Origin: Thioclava sp. ES.031
GTDB taxonomy: Bacteria > Pseudomonadota > Alphaproteobacteria > Rhodobacterales > Rhodobacteraceae
NCBI RefSeq assembly: GCF_002563775.1
Contig: NZ_PDJO01000001.1
Span: forward strand, 3,102,501 to 3,166,500
Direction of reading: 5' to 3'
DNA: 64,000 nt
Below the pieces are notes generated by a model. That model saw only the letters and a program-made list of their open reading frames with translations, did no database searches and was not told where the DNA came from. Every line of letters starts with the position of its first letter. Position 1 is the stretch's first letter. Of this stretch, positions 39,237-51,607 are shown piece after piece. A program made the translations under genes and the position numbers.

Positions 39237-39289
39237 CCGGGGGTTTCACACCCCCGGACCCCCGTGGGATATTTCGACCAAGAGGAAGA
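39237..39289. repeat. GC-rich palindrome plus ATATTT-GACCAAGAGGAAG element
   Basis: CCGGGGG and CCCCCGG form a stem around TTTCACA, followed by ACCCCCGTGGGATATTTCGACCAAGAGGAAG. This resembles an interspersed intergenic element that I recall from many Rhodobacterales genomes. It lies between convergent ghrA-like and hisG genes and could act as a bidirectional terminator. Only one copy occurs here. Confidence 0.5.
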
Positions 39290-40003
39290 TCAGAGCGTCG
39301 GCGCGGGCAGTCCGAGCTGCCGCGCGAGACCCGCAAGGCGGCTTTCCTGCCCCGACCAGTCGGCGGCGCGCGACGCGAACAGCGTCGCCTGAGACTGGTG
39401 GATCAGCCCGTCGGAGAGGATCTTCAGGTGGTTCGCGCGCAGCGTCTCGCCGCTCGAGGTGATGTCGGCCACGGCCTCCGCGGTGAGGTTCGCGATCGTG
39501 CCCTCGGTCGCGCCTTGGCTATCGACAAGCTGCCAATCGGCCACGCCCTCGCGGGTCAGGAATTCGCGCACCAGCCGGTGGTATTTCGTGGCGATCCGCA
39601 AGCGGAAGCCATGCGTTGCGCGGAAGCGGTGCGCGGCGGCGTCGAGGTCTTCGAGGCTGTCCACATCCGACCAGCAGGCCGGCACCGCGATGATCAGATC
39701 GGCATGGCCGAAGCCCATCGGCGCGAGATCGGCGACCTGGCTTTCCCAGTCGGCGAGCTTTTCGCGCACGAGATCGGAGCCGGTGACGCCCAGATGGATA
39801 CGTCCAGCCGCCAGTTCGCGCGGGATTTCTCCGGCCGACAGCAGCACGAGCTGCACGCCCTCGGCCCCTTCGACCGCGCCTGCATATTCGCGCTCCGACC
39901 CGGTGCGCTTGAGCGTGATGCCCGCTTGCGCAAACCAGTCGAAGGTCTTCTCCATCAGACGCCCTTTGGAGGGCACGCCGAGTTTGATCATGGCCTCACT
40001 CAT
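39290..40003 (-). CDS. hisG: ATP phosphoribosyltransferase, short form
   Basis: A 237-residue catalytic subunit of the first step of histidine synthesis. Family motifs are KLGVPSKGRLME near the N terminus, VTGSDLVREKLADW and VDSQGATEGTIANL (phosphoribosyl-pyrophosphate loop region). The short length without a regulatory domain fits the HisG-HisZ form, and hisZ lies directly upstream with a four-base overlap. Confidence 0.95.
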   Translation of the reverse strand: MSEAMIKLGVPSKGRLMEKTFDWFAQAGITLKRTGSEREYAGAVEGAEGVQLVLLSAGEIPRELAAGRIHLGVTGSDLVREKLADWESQVADLAPMGFGHADLIIAVPACWSDVDSLEDLDAAAHRFRATHGFRLRIATKYHRLVREFLTREGVADWQLVDSQGATEGTIANLTAEAVADITSSGETLRANHLKILSDGLIHQSQATLFASRAADWSGQESRLAGLARQLGLPAPTL

Positions 40004-41070
40004 GCTTGCGCCTCCAGATCGGCCATCAGCCCAGCACGGATCACACCGCCCACGGCGGGGATTTCGCGCCCCTGCCCCAGTTGCCGGGTCAGCGCGTCGT
40101 AGCGCCCGCCGGAGGCGACCGGCGGCAGCGCCGGATCGGTGGCGGTGAAGGTGAAGACGAAGCCGTCGTAATATTCCATCGTCGAGCGCCCGTGGCTCGC
40201 GTCGAAGGTGATCGCGGCGAGGTCGATGCCGCGCGTCGCGAGCGCGTCGAGGCGCTTTTCGAGCCGCGCGATGGCCGGTTCGATGGCAGCAATGTTCAGC
40301 GCGCGCAGGGCGGCAGGCGCCTGATCCGCAGCACAGCGCAGTTCCGCCAGTTTACCCATCGCGGCGACCGCATCGGTCGGGATCGGCGCAGCGGCGGCAT
40401 CGGCGGCGAGCGTGGCGATCCGCGCCTCCATCTCCTCGCGCGAGCGCAGCCCGATCCACGGCGCGCCGGAGCGCTGGCCGGTCAACAGATCGGCGCGGGC
40501 TTTCGGCACCTCGACCTGCCCCGAATAGCGCGCGAGCAGATGCTGGAAGCGCTTGGGGCGCCAGATGTGACGGGCAAGCGCGGCCTTGCGTTCGGGCAGC
40601 GTGTCGAGCCCGTCGACGGCGGCGCGCAGCAGGCCCATGTCGCCGATCGTGGCGGACAGGGTCAGCTTGGCGAGAAGCCCCGCGAACAGCGCGAAGACCT
40701 CGGCGTCGGCGGCTTCCGGGTCGGCGCGGTCGAAGATTTCGAACCCGGCCTGAAAATATTCATTGGCGCGCGCGGCGCCGCGATGATCCTGACGGCGGAA
40801 GACCTCGCCCGCATAGGCGTAGCGCGCAGGTTCGGCGCCGTTGGCCATATGCTCCTGCACGACCGGCACGGTGAAATCCGGGCGCAGCATCATCTCGCCG
40901 CGCAGCGGGTCGGCGGTGACATAGGCGCGGGCGCGGATATCCTCGCCGTAAAGGTCGAGAAGCGCTTCGGCGGGTTGCAGGATGTCGGGCGTGACCTCGA
41001 CCGCACCCGCTTTGAGGAATTGCTCCAGCAGGCGGCTTGCCTGCGCCCGCGCTTGCGCCTTGTCCGCCAT
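40000..41070 (-). CDS. hisZ: ATP phosphoribosyltransferase regulatory subunit
   Basis: A 356-residue HisRS-like protein without synthetase activity that activates short HisG and mediates histidine inhibition. It has class II synthetase-like parts: MMLRPDFTVPVVQEHMANG, YAGEVFRRQDHRGAARANEYFQAG and VASGGRYDALTRQLG. The start at 41070 overlaps the hisS stop by one base (TAATG), so hisS-hisZ-hisG is one coupled operon. An upstream extension of 30 codons is rejected as it lies inside hisS. Confidence 0.95.
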   Translation of the reverse strand: MADKAQARAQASRLLEQFLKAGAVEVTPDILQPAEALLDLYGEDIRARAYVTADPLRGEMMLRPDFTVPVVQEHMANGAEPARYAYAGEVFRRQDHRGAARANEYFQAGFEIFDRADPEAADAEVFALFAGLLAKLTLSATIGDMGLLRAAVDGLDTLPERKAALARHIWRPKRFQHLLARYSGQVEVPKARADLLTGQRSGAPWIGLRSREEMEARIATLAADAAAAPIPTDAVAAMGKLAELRCAADQAPAALRALNIAAIEPAIARLEKRLDALATRGIDLAAITFDASHGRSTMEYYDGFVFTFTATDPALPPVASGGRYDALTRQLGQGREIPAVGGVIRAGLMADLEAQA

Positions 41071-42572
41071 TACTCGGCCTCGTAGCGTGCAAGGATTTCT
41101 TGCACTTTTGCGACCATTTCCCCGGTCGGAACCTCGAATTGCGCCGGTTGGGATTTCCATTCTTCAACCGTCGCGTCCTGCGCGATCTTCGCGCCGAGGA
41201 TCAGATCCTTGATCTGGACAACGCCGCGTTCGGCCTCGTCCGAGCCCTGGATGATCGCCACGGGGCTTTCGCGTTTGTCGGCGTATTTCAACTGGTTGCC
41301 GAAGTTCTTCGGGTTGCCCAGATAGACCTCGGCGCGCAGCCCTGCCCCGCGCAGCGTGGAGGCCAGCGCCATGTATTCCGCCATCCGGTCGCGATCCATC
41401 ACGGTCACGACGACCGGGCCCTGTGCGGAGCCACCGATGCGGCCCTTGGCGCGCAACGCGGCCAGCAGGCGGTCGACACCGATGGAGACGCCGGTGGCCG
41501 GGACGACCTGACCGGTGAAGCGCTTGACCAGATCGTCATAGCGCCCGCCACCTGCGACCGAGCCGAATTGGCGCGGCCGGCCCTTCTCGTCGGTGATCTC
41601 GAAGGTCAGCTCGGCCTCGAAAACCGGGCCGGTGTAATAGCCCAAGCCCCGCACGACCGAGGGGTCGATCACGATGCGGTCGGGACCGTAGCCCTGCGCG
41701 TCGAGAAGCGAGGCGATCTGCTCCAGTTCATCCACGCCTTCCGCACCCAGCGCCGAGCCTTCGACCAGCTCGCGCAGTCGTGCGACGGTGGCGGCGTTGT
41801 CTTCGCGCTTGGCCTCCATGAAGCCCATGACCGTATCGGCCTGTGCCTCGGACAGCCCCGCGCCCTTGGTGAAGTCGCCGGAGTCGTCCAGACGCCCCTC
41901 GCCCATCAGAAGGCGCACGCCTTCCTCACCGAACTTGTCGAACTTGTCGATGGCGCGCAGGACGATGCCGCGCTCTTCCTCGAACTTGGCCGGATCGGCC
42001 GGGTCGAGAACGCCCGCGACTTCCATCACGCCGTTCAGCACCTTGCGGTTGTTCACCCGCACGACGTAATCGCCGCGCGGAATGCCGACCGCCTCCAGCG
42101 CGTCCGACAGCATGCCGCAGATCTCGGCGTCGGCGGCCACGGACGGCGCGCCCACGGTATCGGCATCGCATTGATAGAACTGGCGGAACCGGCCCGGACC
42201 GGGCTTTTCGTTGCGCCAGACGGGGCCCATCGTGAAGCGGCGATAGGGCGTCGGCAGGTCGTTGCGATATTGCGCAGCGACCCGGGCCAGCGGCGCCGTC
42301 ATGTCGTAGCGCAGCGCCAGCCACTTGCCGTCATCTTCCTCCTGCCACGCGAAGACGCCCGCATTCGGGCGGTCCACATCGGGGAGGTATTTGCCCAGTG
42401 CCTCGACCGTCTCGATGGCCGAAGTTTCCAGCGCCTCGAAGCCATGCGTGCGATAGACCTCTGCGATCTTCGCCAGCATATCGGCCCGCTCGGTCACCTC
42501 CGTCCCGAAATAATCGCGGAAGCCCTTCGGGGCCTCTGCCTTGGGACGGGGCTGCTTTTTCTGTTTCGCCAT
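41070..42572 (-). CDS. hisS: Histidyl-tRNA synthetase
   Basis: A 500-residue class II synthetase. Motifs are [11 protein letters not shown], motif 2 region [22 protein letters not shown], the histidine-binding loop [16 protein letters not shown], and motif 3 [16 protein letters not shown], followed by a C-terminal anticodon-binding domain (about 405-500). The start at 42572 fits the family length; 92 codons upstream are out of family. Its substrate tRNA-His in this window has A73 and no G-1, so this enzyme should be of the alphaproteobacterial type adapted to that tRNA (inference). Confidence 0.95.
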   Translation of the reverse strand: MAKQKKQPRPKAEAPKGFRDYFGTEVTERADMLAKIAEVYRTHGFEALETSAIETVEALGKYLPDVDRPNAGVFAWQEEDDGKWLALRYDMTAPLARVAAQYRNDLPTPYRRFTMGPVWRNEKPGPGRFRQFYQCDADTVGAPSVAADAEICGMLSDALEAVGIPRGDYVVRVNNRKVLNGVMEVAGVLDPADPAKFEEERGIVLRAIDKFDKFGEEGVRLLMGEGRLDDSGDFTKGAGLSEAQADTVMGFMEAKREDNAATVARLRELVEGSALGAEGVDELEQIASLLDAQGYGPDRIVIDPSVVRGLGYYTGPVFEAELTFEITDEKGRPRQFGSVAGGGRYDDLVKRFTGQVVPATGVSIGVDRLLAALRAKGRIGGSAQGPVVVTVMDRDRMAEYMALASTLRGAGLRAEVYLGNPKNFGNQLKYADKRESPVAIIQGSDEAERGVVQIKDLILGAKIAQDATVEEWKSQPAQFEVPTGEMVAKVQEILARYEAE

Positions 42573-42647
42573 CGGCTTGCACCTGATCTTATCTCGCGCG
42601 AGGGTGTAGCCCAAGGGGCTGGCCCCGGCAAGCAATAGGAACGGCAG

Positions 42648-42854
42648 ATGCAGGAACGGCTGGAACGGGCGGAGGAACAGATCGCCTATCTGACGCAAAC
42701 GGTGGACGAACTGTCCGATGTCGCGGCCGCGCAGGCCCGTCAGATCGAGCGGCTGGAGCGCCATCTGGGCCTGCTGATGGAGCGCGAGGCCGAGCGCGAA
42801 TATGACAGCGGCAGCACGATCCCTCTGGCCGACCAGAAACCGCCGCACTGGTAA
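42648..42854 (+). CDS. slyX: SlyX-family protein
   Basis: A 68-residue coiled-coil protein with the SlyX pattern: [19 protein letters not shown], then [10 protein letters not shown] and a C-terminal DQKPPHW, the conserved Pro-Pro-His-Tyr/Trp end. Function is unknown; the name comes from linkage to slyD in E. coli. The stop overlaps the next start (TAATG). Confidence 0.9.
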   Translation: MQERLERAEEQIAYLTQTVDELSDVAAAQARQIERLERHLGLLMEREAEREYDSGSTIPLADQKPPHW

Positions 42855-43279
42855 TGGATGCGGCGCTCTGGGGGCTGAACGGGGTTTTCGTGAGCGCTCA
42901 GCTGCTCATCTACTCCGCTTTGCTGATCTGGCCCCCGGGCATCGACCTTCGTTCGACGATCGACCGGTTCGAGCTGTGGCAGGGCAGCGGCATCCTCGCG
43001 ATGCAGGTGTTCTTCGCCGTGCCGCTTATGAGCGCGCTGATCTGGCGCACGCACGTGCATCGGCAGACCATGATTCTGATCTCGTTGAGTTTTCTGGCGA
43101 CCGCCGTGCTGGGCGCGGCGGCGTGGCTGGAGATGGGCATGATCTCGGGCGCGGTGCGCGATGCGGTGAACGAGCGCGACCTGTTGCGCGGCTTGGCACT
43201 GCTGCGCTGGGGCGAGTTCGCCACCGCCCTTGCCGCCGCGATCGCGCTGCGGCTGGCATGGGTGGCGCGCAGCCTGTGA
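42854..43279 (+). CDS. Four-helix membrane protein of unknown function
   Basis: A 141-residue protein with four predicted membrane helices (about 8-26, 48-64, 74-91 and 115-137) and a short cytoplasmic loop [13 protein letters not shown]. It is co-translated with slyX through a one-base overlap and ends four bases from the convergent dnaE. I do not recognise the family. Confidence 0.68.
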   Translation: MDAALWGLNGVFVSAQLLIYSALLIWPPGIDLRSTIDRFELWQGSGILAMQVFFAVPLMSALIWRTHVHRQTMILISLSFLATAVLGAAAWLEMGMISGAVRDAVNERDLLRGLALLRWGEFATALAAAIALRLAWVARSL

Positions 43280-43282
43280 GGC

Positions 43283-46200
43283 TCAGACCTCTTCGACCTC
43301 GCTCACCCCGCGCAAGGAGCGCAGCGCGCCTTTCACCTGAGCATTGACCGGCGCCTCGCGCATCGCTGTGATCTGGTAGCGGCAGCCGCGCTCGGTGTCA
43401 TAGACCATGAAGCTGATCGGACCGCGCGAATGGACCTTCCCTTCGCGGGCGACACGCTCGACGAGGCTCGCGACCGAGGCGACCGCGTCATTGTTGTCGA
43501 TATGCACCAGAAGCCCGGACGACCCCGCATCGGCCGTCGCCTTGTCGACGGTCTGCGCGGCGTTGGCGACCATGCGCACCGACTCGCCATCGACCTCGAC
43601 CTTCACGGTCAGCACCAGAAGGTTGCCGGTCTCGAGCACGTCGCGACAGGCTTCCAGCGCCTCCGACCAGAAGGCGACCTCATAGGGCCCGGACGCATCC
43701 GAAAGCGCCACGAAGGCGAAGCGATTGCCCTTGGCGGATTTCTTCTCGCGCACCGAGGCGACCTCGCCTGCGATCTTGGTCACGAAAGGACCGCCCACGG
43801 CCTTTTGCTGCACCTCTTCCCAGCTCAGCACCTTCTTGCGCTTGAGCGCGGGCAGGTAATCCTCGATCGGGTGGCCCGAGAGGTAGAAGCCGATGGCCTT
43901 GTGTTCCTCGGCCAGACGCTCGCCCGGCAGCCAGTCGTCGGTATCGGCCAGACGCGGCGGCGGCAGATCGTCGCCCGCCTCGCCGAACAGCGACACCTGC
44001 GCCGACTCGCGCGCCTCGATCACCGCGCCCGACCACGCCATCAGCGATTCCAGCGACTCGAAGACGCGCTTGCGGTTCGGGTCCAGAAGATCGAAGGCCC
44101 CGGCTCGCGCCAGCATCTCCAGCGGGCGCTTGCCCACGCGCTTCATGTCCACGCGCCGCGCGAAATCAAAGAGGTCCTTGAACGGCTCGTCGCCGCGCGC
44201 GGTCACGATCATCTGCATCGCATCCACGCCCACATTCTTCAGCGCGCCCAGCGCATAGACCAGCTTCTGATCGACCACGTCGAAGGTCGAAAGCGAGCGG
44301 TTCACGCAGGGCGGAATGATCTCGATCCCGAGCTTCTTCTGCACCTCGTCGGCATAGATCGCGAGCTTGTCGGTCAGATGAATATCGCAATTCATCACAC
44401 CGCCCATGAACTCGACCGCGTGGTTCGCCTTCAGCCAGCCGGTATAATAGGACACCACCGCGTAGGCCGCCGCGTGGGATTTGTTGAAGCCGTAATTGGC
44501 GAATTTCTCCAGAAGGTCGAACACCTCGGAGGCCTTCTTCTTGTCGACCCCGTTCTTGGCGGCGCCCGCCTCGAATTTCGGGCGCTCGGCGTCCATCGCC
44601 TCCTTGATCTTCTTACCCATCGCGCGGCGAAGAAGGTCTGCGCCGCCAAGCGAGTAGCCCCCCATGACCTGCGCGATCTGCATCACCTGCTCCTGATAGA
44701 CGATGATGCCCTGAGTCTCTTCGAGGATATGGTCGATGGTCGGGTGGACCGAGGTGATCTTCTTGAGCCCGTTCTTCACCTCGCAATAGGTCGGGATGTT
44801 CTCCATCGGGCCGGGACGATAGAGTGCCACGAGCGCGACGATATCCTCGATACAGGTGGGCTTCATCTGGCGCAGGGCCGATTTCATGCCCTCCGATTCC
44901 ACCTGGAACACGGCGACCGTCTTCGCATCGGCGTAGAGCTTGTAGGTCTTCTCGTCATCCAGCGGGATCGCGTTGATATGGTTCTCCGCGCCCTCGGCAG
45001 GCTCGTAGAGCTGGTTGCCGGCGGCATCGACATGCAGTGGACGGCCCGATTTGAAGATCAGCTCCATCGCAGAGCGGATCACCGTCAGCGTCTTCAGGCC
45101 GAGGAAGTCGAACTTCACCAGCCCCGCCTGCTCGACCCATTTCATGTTGAACTGGGTCGCAGGCATGTCCGAGCGCGGATCCTGATAGAGCGGCACCAGC
45201 TCGTCGATCGGACGGTCGCCGATCACGACGCCCGCCGCGTGGGTCGAGGCGTTGCGCAGCAGACCTTCGATCGCTTTCGCATAATCGAGAAGCCGGGCGA
45301 CCACCTCCTCGTTGCGGGCCGCTTCGCGCAGACGCGGCTCGTCGGCCAGCGCCTTCTCGATGCTGACGGGCTTCACGCCTTCGACCGGGATCAGCTTCGA
45401 GAGCTTGTCGACCTGCCCGTAGGACATCTGCAAGACCCGGCCAACGTCGCGCACGGCGGCCTTGGACAGAAGCGCGCCGAAGGTGATGATCTGGCCCACC
45501 TTCTCGCGCCCGTATTTGTTCTGAACGTATTGGATCACCTCCTCGCGGCGATCCATGCAGAAGTCGATGTCGAAGTCCGGCATCGAGACACGTTCGGGAT
45601 TGAGGAAGCGTTCGAACAGCAGCGAATAGCGCAGCGGATCAAGGTCGGTGATGGTCAGCGCGTAAGCCACGAGCGAGCCCGCGCCCGAGCCCCGCCCCGG
45701 CCCGACCGGAATGTCGTGATCCTTGGCCCATTTGATGAAGTCCGCAACGATCAGGAAGTAGCCCGGGAACCCCATCTGCTCGATGATGTCGAGCTCGAAT
45801 TGCAGGCGTTTCTCGTAATCCTCGACCGGTGCTGCATGCGGGATCACGTCAAGGCGGTTGCGCAACCCGTCCCAAGCCTGACGCCGCAGTTCCACCACCT
45901 CGTCATCGGCGAATTTCGGCAGGATCGGCGCGCGCTTGTAGGTCGAGAAAGCGCAGCGTTTCGCGATCTCGACGGTGTTCTCCACCGCTTCGGGCAGATC
46001 GGCGAAAAGCGCGACCATTTCGCCTTCGGATTTGAAATAGTGCTGCGGGGTCAGACGCCGGCGCGGTTCGATCTGATCGACATAGGCGCCTTCAGCGATA
46101 CAGATCATCGCGTCATGGGCCTCGTAAATCGCGGGCTTAGGGAAATAGACGTCGTTCGTGGCGACCAGCGGCAGGCCCAGCTCATAGGCCCATTCGACGA

Positions 46201-46783
46201 AGGGCCGCTCGGTCGCGATCTCGGCCTCGGTCAGCGTGCCGCCCTCGCCCGGGTGGCGCTGCAACTCGACATAGAGGCGGTTCGGGTAGATCCCGGCCAG
46301 CTGTTGCAGCAGCGCCTTGGCGCGGTCCTTCGCGCCGTTCCGGATCAGCCGCCCGACCGGACCGTCGGGGCCGCCCGAAAGACAGATCAGCCCCTCGGAA
46401 TACCGCTCCAGCTCTTCCAGCGTGACCTGAATCAGCGCCCCGTGCTTGTCGAGATAGAGGCACGAGTTCAGCTTCATCAGGTTCTCGTAACCGCGCTCGG
46501 TCTGGGCCAGCAGAACGATCGGTGCGGGCAGCCGCGGACGCTCGCCCGGCTTGGCCGGATCGAATTCCAGCGAGACCTGACAGCCGACGATCGGCTGCAA
46601 CCCCGCCCCCGTCGCGGTCACGGAAAACTCGAGCGCCGCGAACATGTTGTTCGTGTCGGTCACGGCGACGGCGGGCATCTTCGCCGACTCGCACATCTTC
46701 ACGAGTTTCTTGGCGGGCACGGCGCCTTCGAGCAGCGAATACTCGGTATGGACGCGCAGATGAATGAATCGGGGGCTGGTCAT
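43283..46783 (-). CDS. dnaE: DNA polymerase III subunit alpha
   Basis: A 1166-residue replicative polymerase. The N-terminal PHP domain starts FIHLRVHTEYSLLEGAVP; the polymerase core has GPGRGSGAGSLVAYAL and the catalytic Asp cluster in MPDFDIDFCMDRREEVI; then come the fingers, a helix-hairpin-helix stretch and an OB domain. Length and order match DnaE rather than error-prone DnaE2 (ImuC). The start at 46783 gives the family N terminus; the upstream 55 codons in frame are not conserved-looking. Alone on this strand, with no dnaQ in view. Confidence 0.97.
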   Translation of the reverse strand: MTSPRFIHLRVHTEYSLLEGAVPAKKLVKMCESAKMPAVAVTDTNNMFAALEFSVTATGAGLQPIVGCQVSLEFDPAKPGERPRLPAPIVLLAQTERGYENLMKLNSCLYLDKHGALIQVTLEELERYSEGLICLSGGPDGPVGRLIRNGAKDRAKALLQQLAGIYPNRLYVELQRHPGEGGTLTEAEIATERPFVEWAYELGLPLVATNDVYFPKPAIYEAHDAMICIAEGAYVDQIEPRRRLTPQHYFKSEGEMVALFADLPEAVENTVEIAKRCAFSTYKRAPILPKFADDEVVELRRQAWDGLRNRLDVIPHAAPVEDYEKRLQFELDIIEQMGFPGYFLIVADFIKWAKDHDIPVGPGRGSGAGSLVAYALTITDLDPLRYSLLFERFLNPERVSMPDFDIDFCMDRREEVIQYVQNKYGREKVGQIITFGALLSKAAVRDVGRVLQMSYGQVDKLSKLIPVEGVKPVSIEKALADEPRLREAARNEEVVARLLDYAKAIEGLLRNASTHAAGVVIGDRPIDELVPLYQDPRSDMPATQFNMKWVEQAGLVKFDFLGLKTLTVIRSAMELIFKSGRPLHVDAAGNQLYEPAEGAENHINAIPLDDEKTYKLYADAKTVAVFQVESEGMKSALRQMKPTCIEDIVALVALYRPGPMENIPTYCEVKNGLKKITSVHPTIDHILEETQGIIVYQEQVMQIAQVMGGYSLGGADLLRRAMGKKIKEAMDAERPKFEAGAAKNGVDKKKASEVFDLLEKFANYGFNKSHAAAYAVVSYYTGWLKANHAVEFMGGVMNCDIHLTDKLAIYADEVQKKLGIEIIPPCVNRSLSTFDVVDQKLVYALGALKNVGVDAMQMIVTARGDEPFKDLFDFARRVDMKRVGKRPLEMLARAGAFDLLDPNRKRVFESLESLMAWSGAVIEARESAQVSLFGEAGDDLPPPRLADTDDWLPGERLAEEHKAIGFYLSGHPIEDYLPALKRKKVLSWEEVQQKAVGGPFVTKIAGEVASVREKKSAKGNRFAFVALSDASGPYEVAFWSEALEACRDVLETGNLLVLTVKVEVDGESVRMVANAAQTVDKATADAGSSGLLVHIDNNDAVASVASLVERVAREGKVHSRGPISFMVYDTERGCRYQITAMREAPVNAQVKGALRSLRGVSEVEEV

Positions 46784-47028
46784 GCCACCAGATTTAGCGG
46801 GTAGCAGCGCCCCGCGCCAGCCTCTCGCCGCGTCCTCCCGACGCTTCGCGCTCGACCACACGGCGCAGCTTGGCGCCCAATTCTTGATCACCGGATCAAG
46901 TTTCAGGCAACGCACCGCCGCGAATCCCTTGCCAAAGCCTGTCTGCATCGGCTTTGCTGGGCCGGTCCCGTTCTACGCCGCATCGAGGGGGACCGCAGGG
47001 ACGACTGGTAAGGCGGCGGATTTTTCGT

Positions 47029-48395
47029 ATGGAGATCACGTTTCTTCTCAATGGAGAAACCCGGACGGTGGCACTTACCGATCCGACGCAATCTGTGCTC
47101 GATTGGCTGCGCGCCGAGGGGCTGACCGGCACCAAGGAGGGCTGCAATGAGGGCGATTGCGGAGCCTGCTCGGTCATCGTGACCGATGCGGAGGGCGCCA
47201 AACCGCTCAATGCCTGCCTGATGATGATGCCCCATCTTCACCGGCGCGCGCTGCGCACCGTCGAGGGCGTCGCCGGGCCGAAGGGCGAGTTGCACCCGGT
47301 CCAGCAGGCGATGGTCGATCATCACGGCTCGCAATGCGGCTTCTGTACGCCCGGTTTCATCGCCACGATGGCGGCGGGGCATCTGAACGGGCGCCGCGAT
47401 CACGACGATCTGCTCGCAGGCAACCTGTGCCGCTGCACCGGCTACGCGCCGATCATCCGCGCCGCCGAGGCCGCGCAGGATGCGCCCGTGCCCGCGTGGA
47501 TGAACGACACGGTTCCTGATCTCGCGGAGATCGCGCCGAAGGCCGATAACGTCTTCCTGCCCGACAGTGCGGATACGCTGGCGGAGTGGTATCTCGCCCA
47601 TCCCGAGGCCACGCTGATCGCGGGCGCGACCGATGTGGGTCTCTGGGTCACGAAACAGCTGCGCGAGCTGAAAGAGGTCGCCTTCCTCAACAACTGCACG
47701 GACCTGCAGAGCATCGAGGAAACCGACGACCGCTACATCGTCGGCGCGGGCGTCACCTTGGCCGCGTTGCGTGAAGCGATCCGCGACACGCTCCCGAGCT
47801 TTGCCGAATTGCTGCGCCGTTTCGCCTCCGAACAGGTGAGACAGGCGGCGACCATCGGCGGCAATATCGCCAACGGCTCGCCCATCGGCGACAGCCCGCC
47901 CGTGCTGATCGCGATGGGCGCGCAGCTGACGCTGCGCAAGGGCGAGGCGCGCCGCACTATCCCGCTGGAGGAGTTCTTCCTCGATTATGGCAAACAGGAC
48001 CGTGCACCCGGCGAATTCGTCGAAAGCGTCAGCTTCCCGAAATCCGCACCCGATCTGGCCTGCTACAAACTGTCGAAACGCTTCGATCAGGACATTTCCG
48101 CCGTCTGCGGCGCGCTGAATATCCCGCGCGATGGCGACAAGATCGGCGCGCCGCGCATCGCTTTCGGCGGCATGGCGGGAATCCCGAAACGCGCCCCGGC
48201 GCTGGAGGCCGCGCTGGAAGGTCAGCCGTTCACCGAAGAGGCGATCACGGCCGCCCTGCCCGCGCTGGAGCAGGACTTCACGCCGCTCACCGACATGCGC
48301 GCCTCGGATGCCTACCGGATGGAGGCGGCCAAGGCGATGCTGATCCGATACGTCCGCAATGCCCAAGGCGCCCTCTCCATTCTGGAGGTGCAACC

Positions 48396-48399
<4 letters not shown>
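47029..48399 (+). CDS. xdhA: Xanthine dehydrogenase small subunit (2Fe-2S and FAD)
   Basis: A 456-residue subunit with two 2Fe-2S clusters ([20 protein letters not shown] with CRCTGYAP) and an FAD domain ([32 protein letters not shown]). It passes electrons from the molybdenum site in XdhB to NAD+. The start at 47029 gives the standard [11 protein letters not shown] terminus. It is first in an xdhABC operon that runs on into an ABC importer, and overlaps xdhB by four bases. Confidence 0.95.
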
Positions 48400-50671
<2,272 letters not shown>

Positions 50672-50675
<4 letters not shown>

Positions 50676-51607
50676 GCCTCGATCCCGCAGCCCTTGCCCG
50701 CGCGGCAGACCGCGGCCCCTTCACCCGTGTCGTGGTCGCGCGCGCCCAAGGCTCCACCCCGCGCGAAGACGGGGCGGAGATGCTGGTCTGGGCGGATCAT
50801 GTCGAAGGCACGATCGGCGGCGGCGCGCTGGAATTCTCCGCCATAGCGAAGGCGCGGGGCGGGCTGACGGGGATCGAGAAAATCCCGCTGGGCCCGGCGA
50901 TGAACCAGTGCTGCGGCGGGGCCGTGGTGCTGGGCTACGAGCGGATGGACCGGACCACCGTTGCCCAGATCATAGGCGACTGGCACGCACGCCCACTGAC
51001 GCCGGGCACGCCCGAGCCGCTGGCCGTCACCCGCGCGCTGGCCCGCGCCCGCGATCGCGGCGAGACACCGCCGCTTCTGGTCGACACCTGGCTGATCGAA
51101 CGCGTCGCGCCACCGCCCGCCCCGATCTGGGTCTGGGGCGCAGGCCATGTCGGGCGCGCGCTGATCGGGGCGCTGAGCCCCCTGCCCGGCCTTGCCCTGT
51201 CCTGGGCCGATAGCGGGGCGGAGCGGTTTCCCGACGCAATCCCCGAAGGCGTCACACCGCTGATCGCCGAGAACCCGGCCGATCTGGTCTCCCTCGCGCC
51301 CACCGATGCCCGCCACTTCGTGCTGACCTATTCACATTCTCTCGATCTGGAGCTTTGCCACCGGCTGCTCGCCCATGGTTTCGGCGGGCTCGGCCTGATC
51401 GGGTCGGACAGCAAATGGGTTCGCTTCCGCAAGCGTCTCGCCGCGCTCGGTCATTCGGATGCACAAATTTCGCGCATTGCCTGCCCGATAGGCGATCCGA
51501 CCTTGGGGAAGCATCCTCAAGCCATTGCCCTTGGGGTAGCGACCGGGCTAGTGAAAGAGCTGAATGCCGCGGGGGCGGCAACGGGGAAAGGGAAACGCGC
51601 CGGGTGA
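50672..51607 (+). CDS. xdhC: Xanthine dehydrogenase accessory protein XdhC
   Basis: A 311-residue chaperone that binds molybdenum cofactor and inserts it into XdhB. It has ARAQGSTPREDGAEMLV and GTIGGGALEF at the N terminus and a Rossmann-like C-terminal domain (VWGAGHVGRALIGAL; FGGLGLIGSDSKWVRFRKRL). The ATG at 50672 overlaps the xdhB stop; its own stop overlaps the GTG start of the ABC ATPase, tying cofactor insertion to transporter synthesis. Confidence 0.94.

Noticed and set aside
43430..46804. 1124-codon plus-strand open frame
   Set aside because: It is the shadow of dnaE, with composition typical of such shadows.
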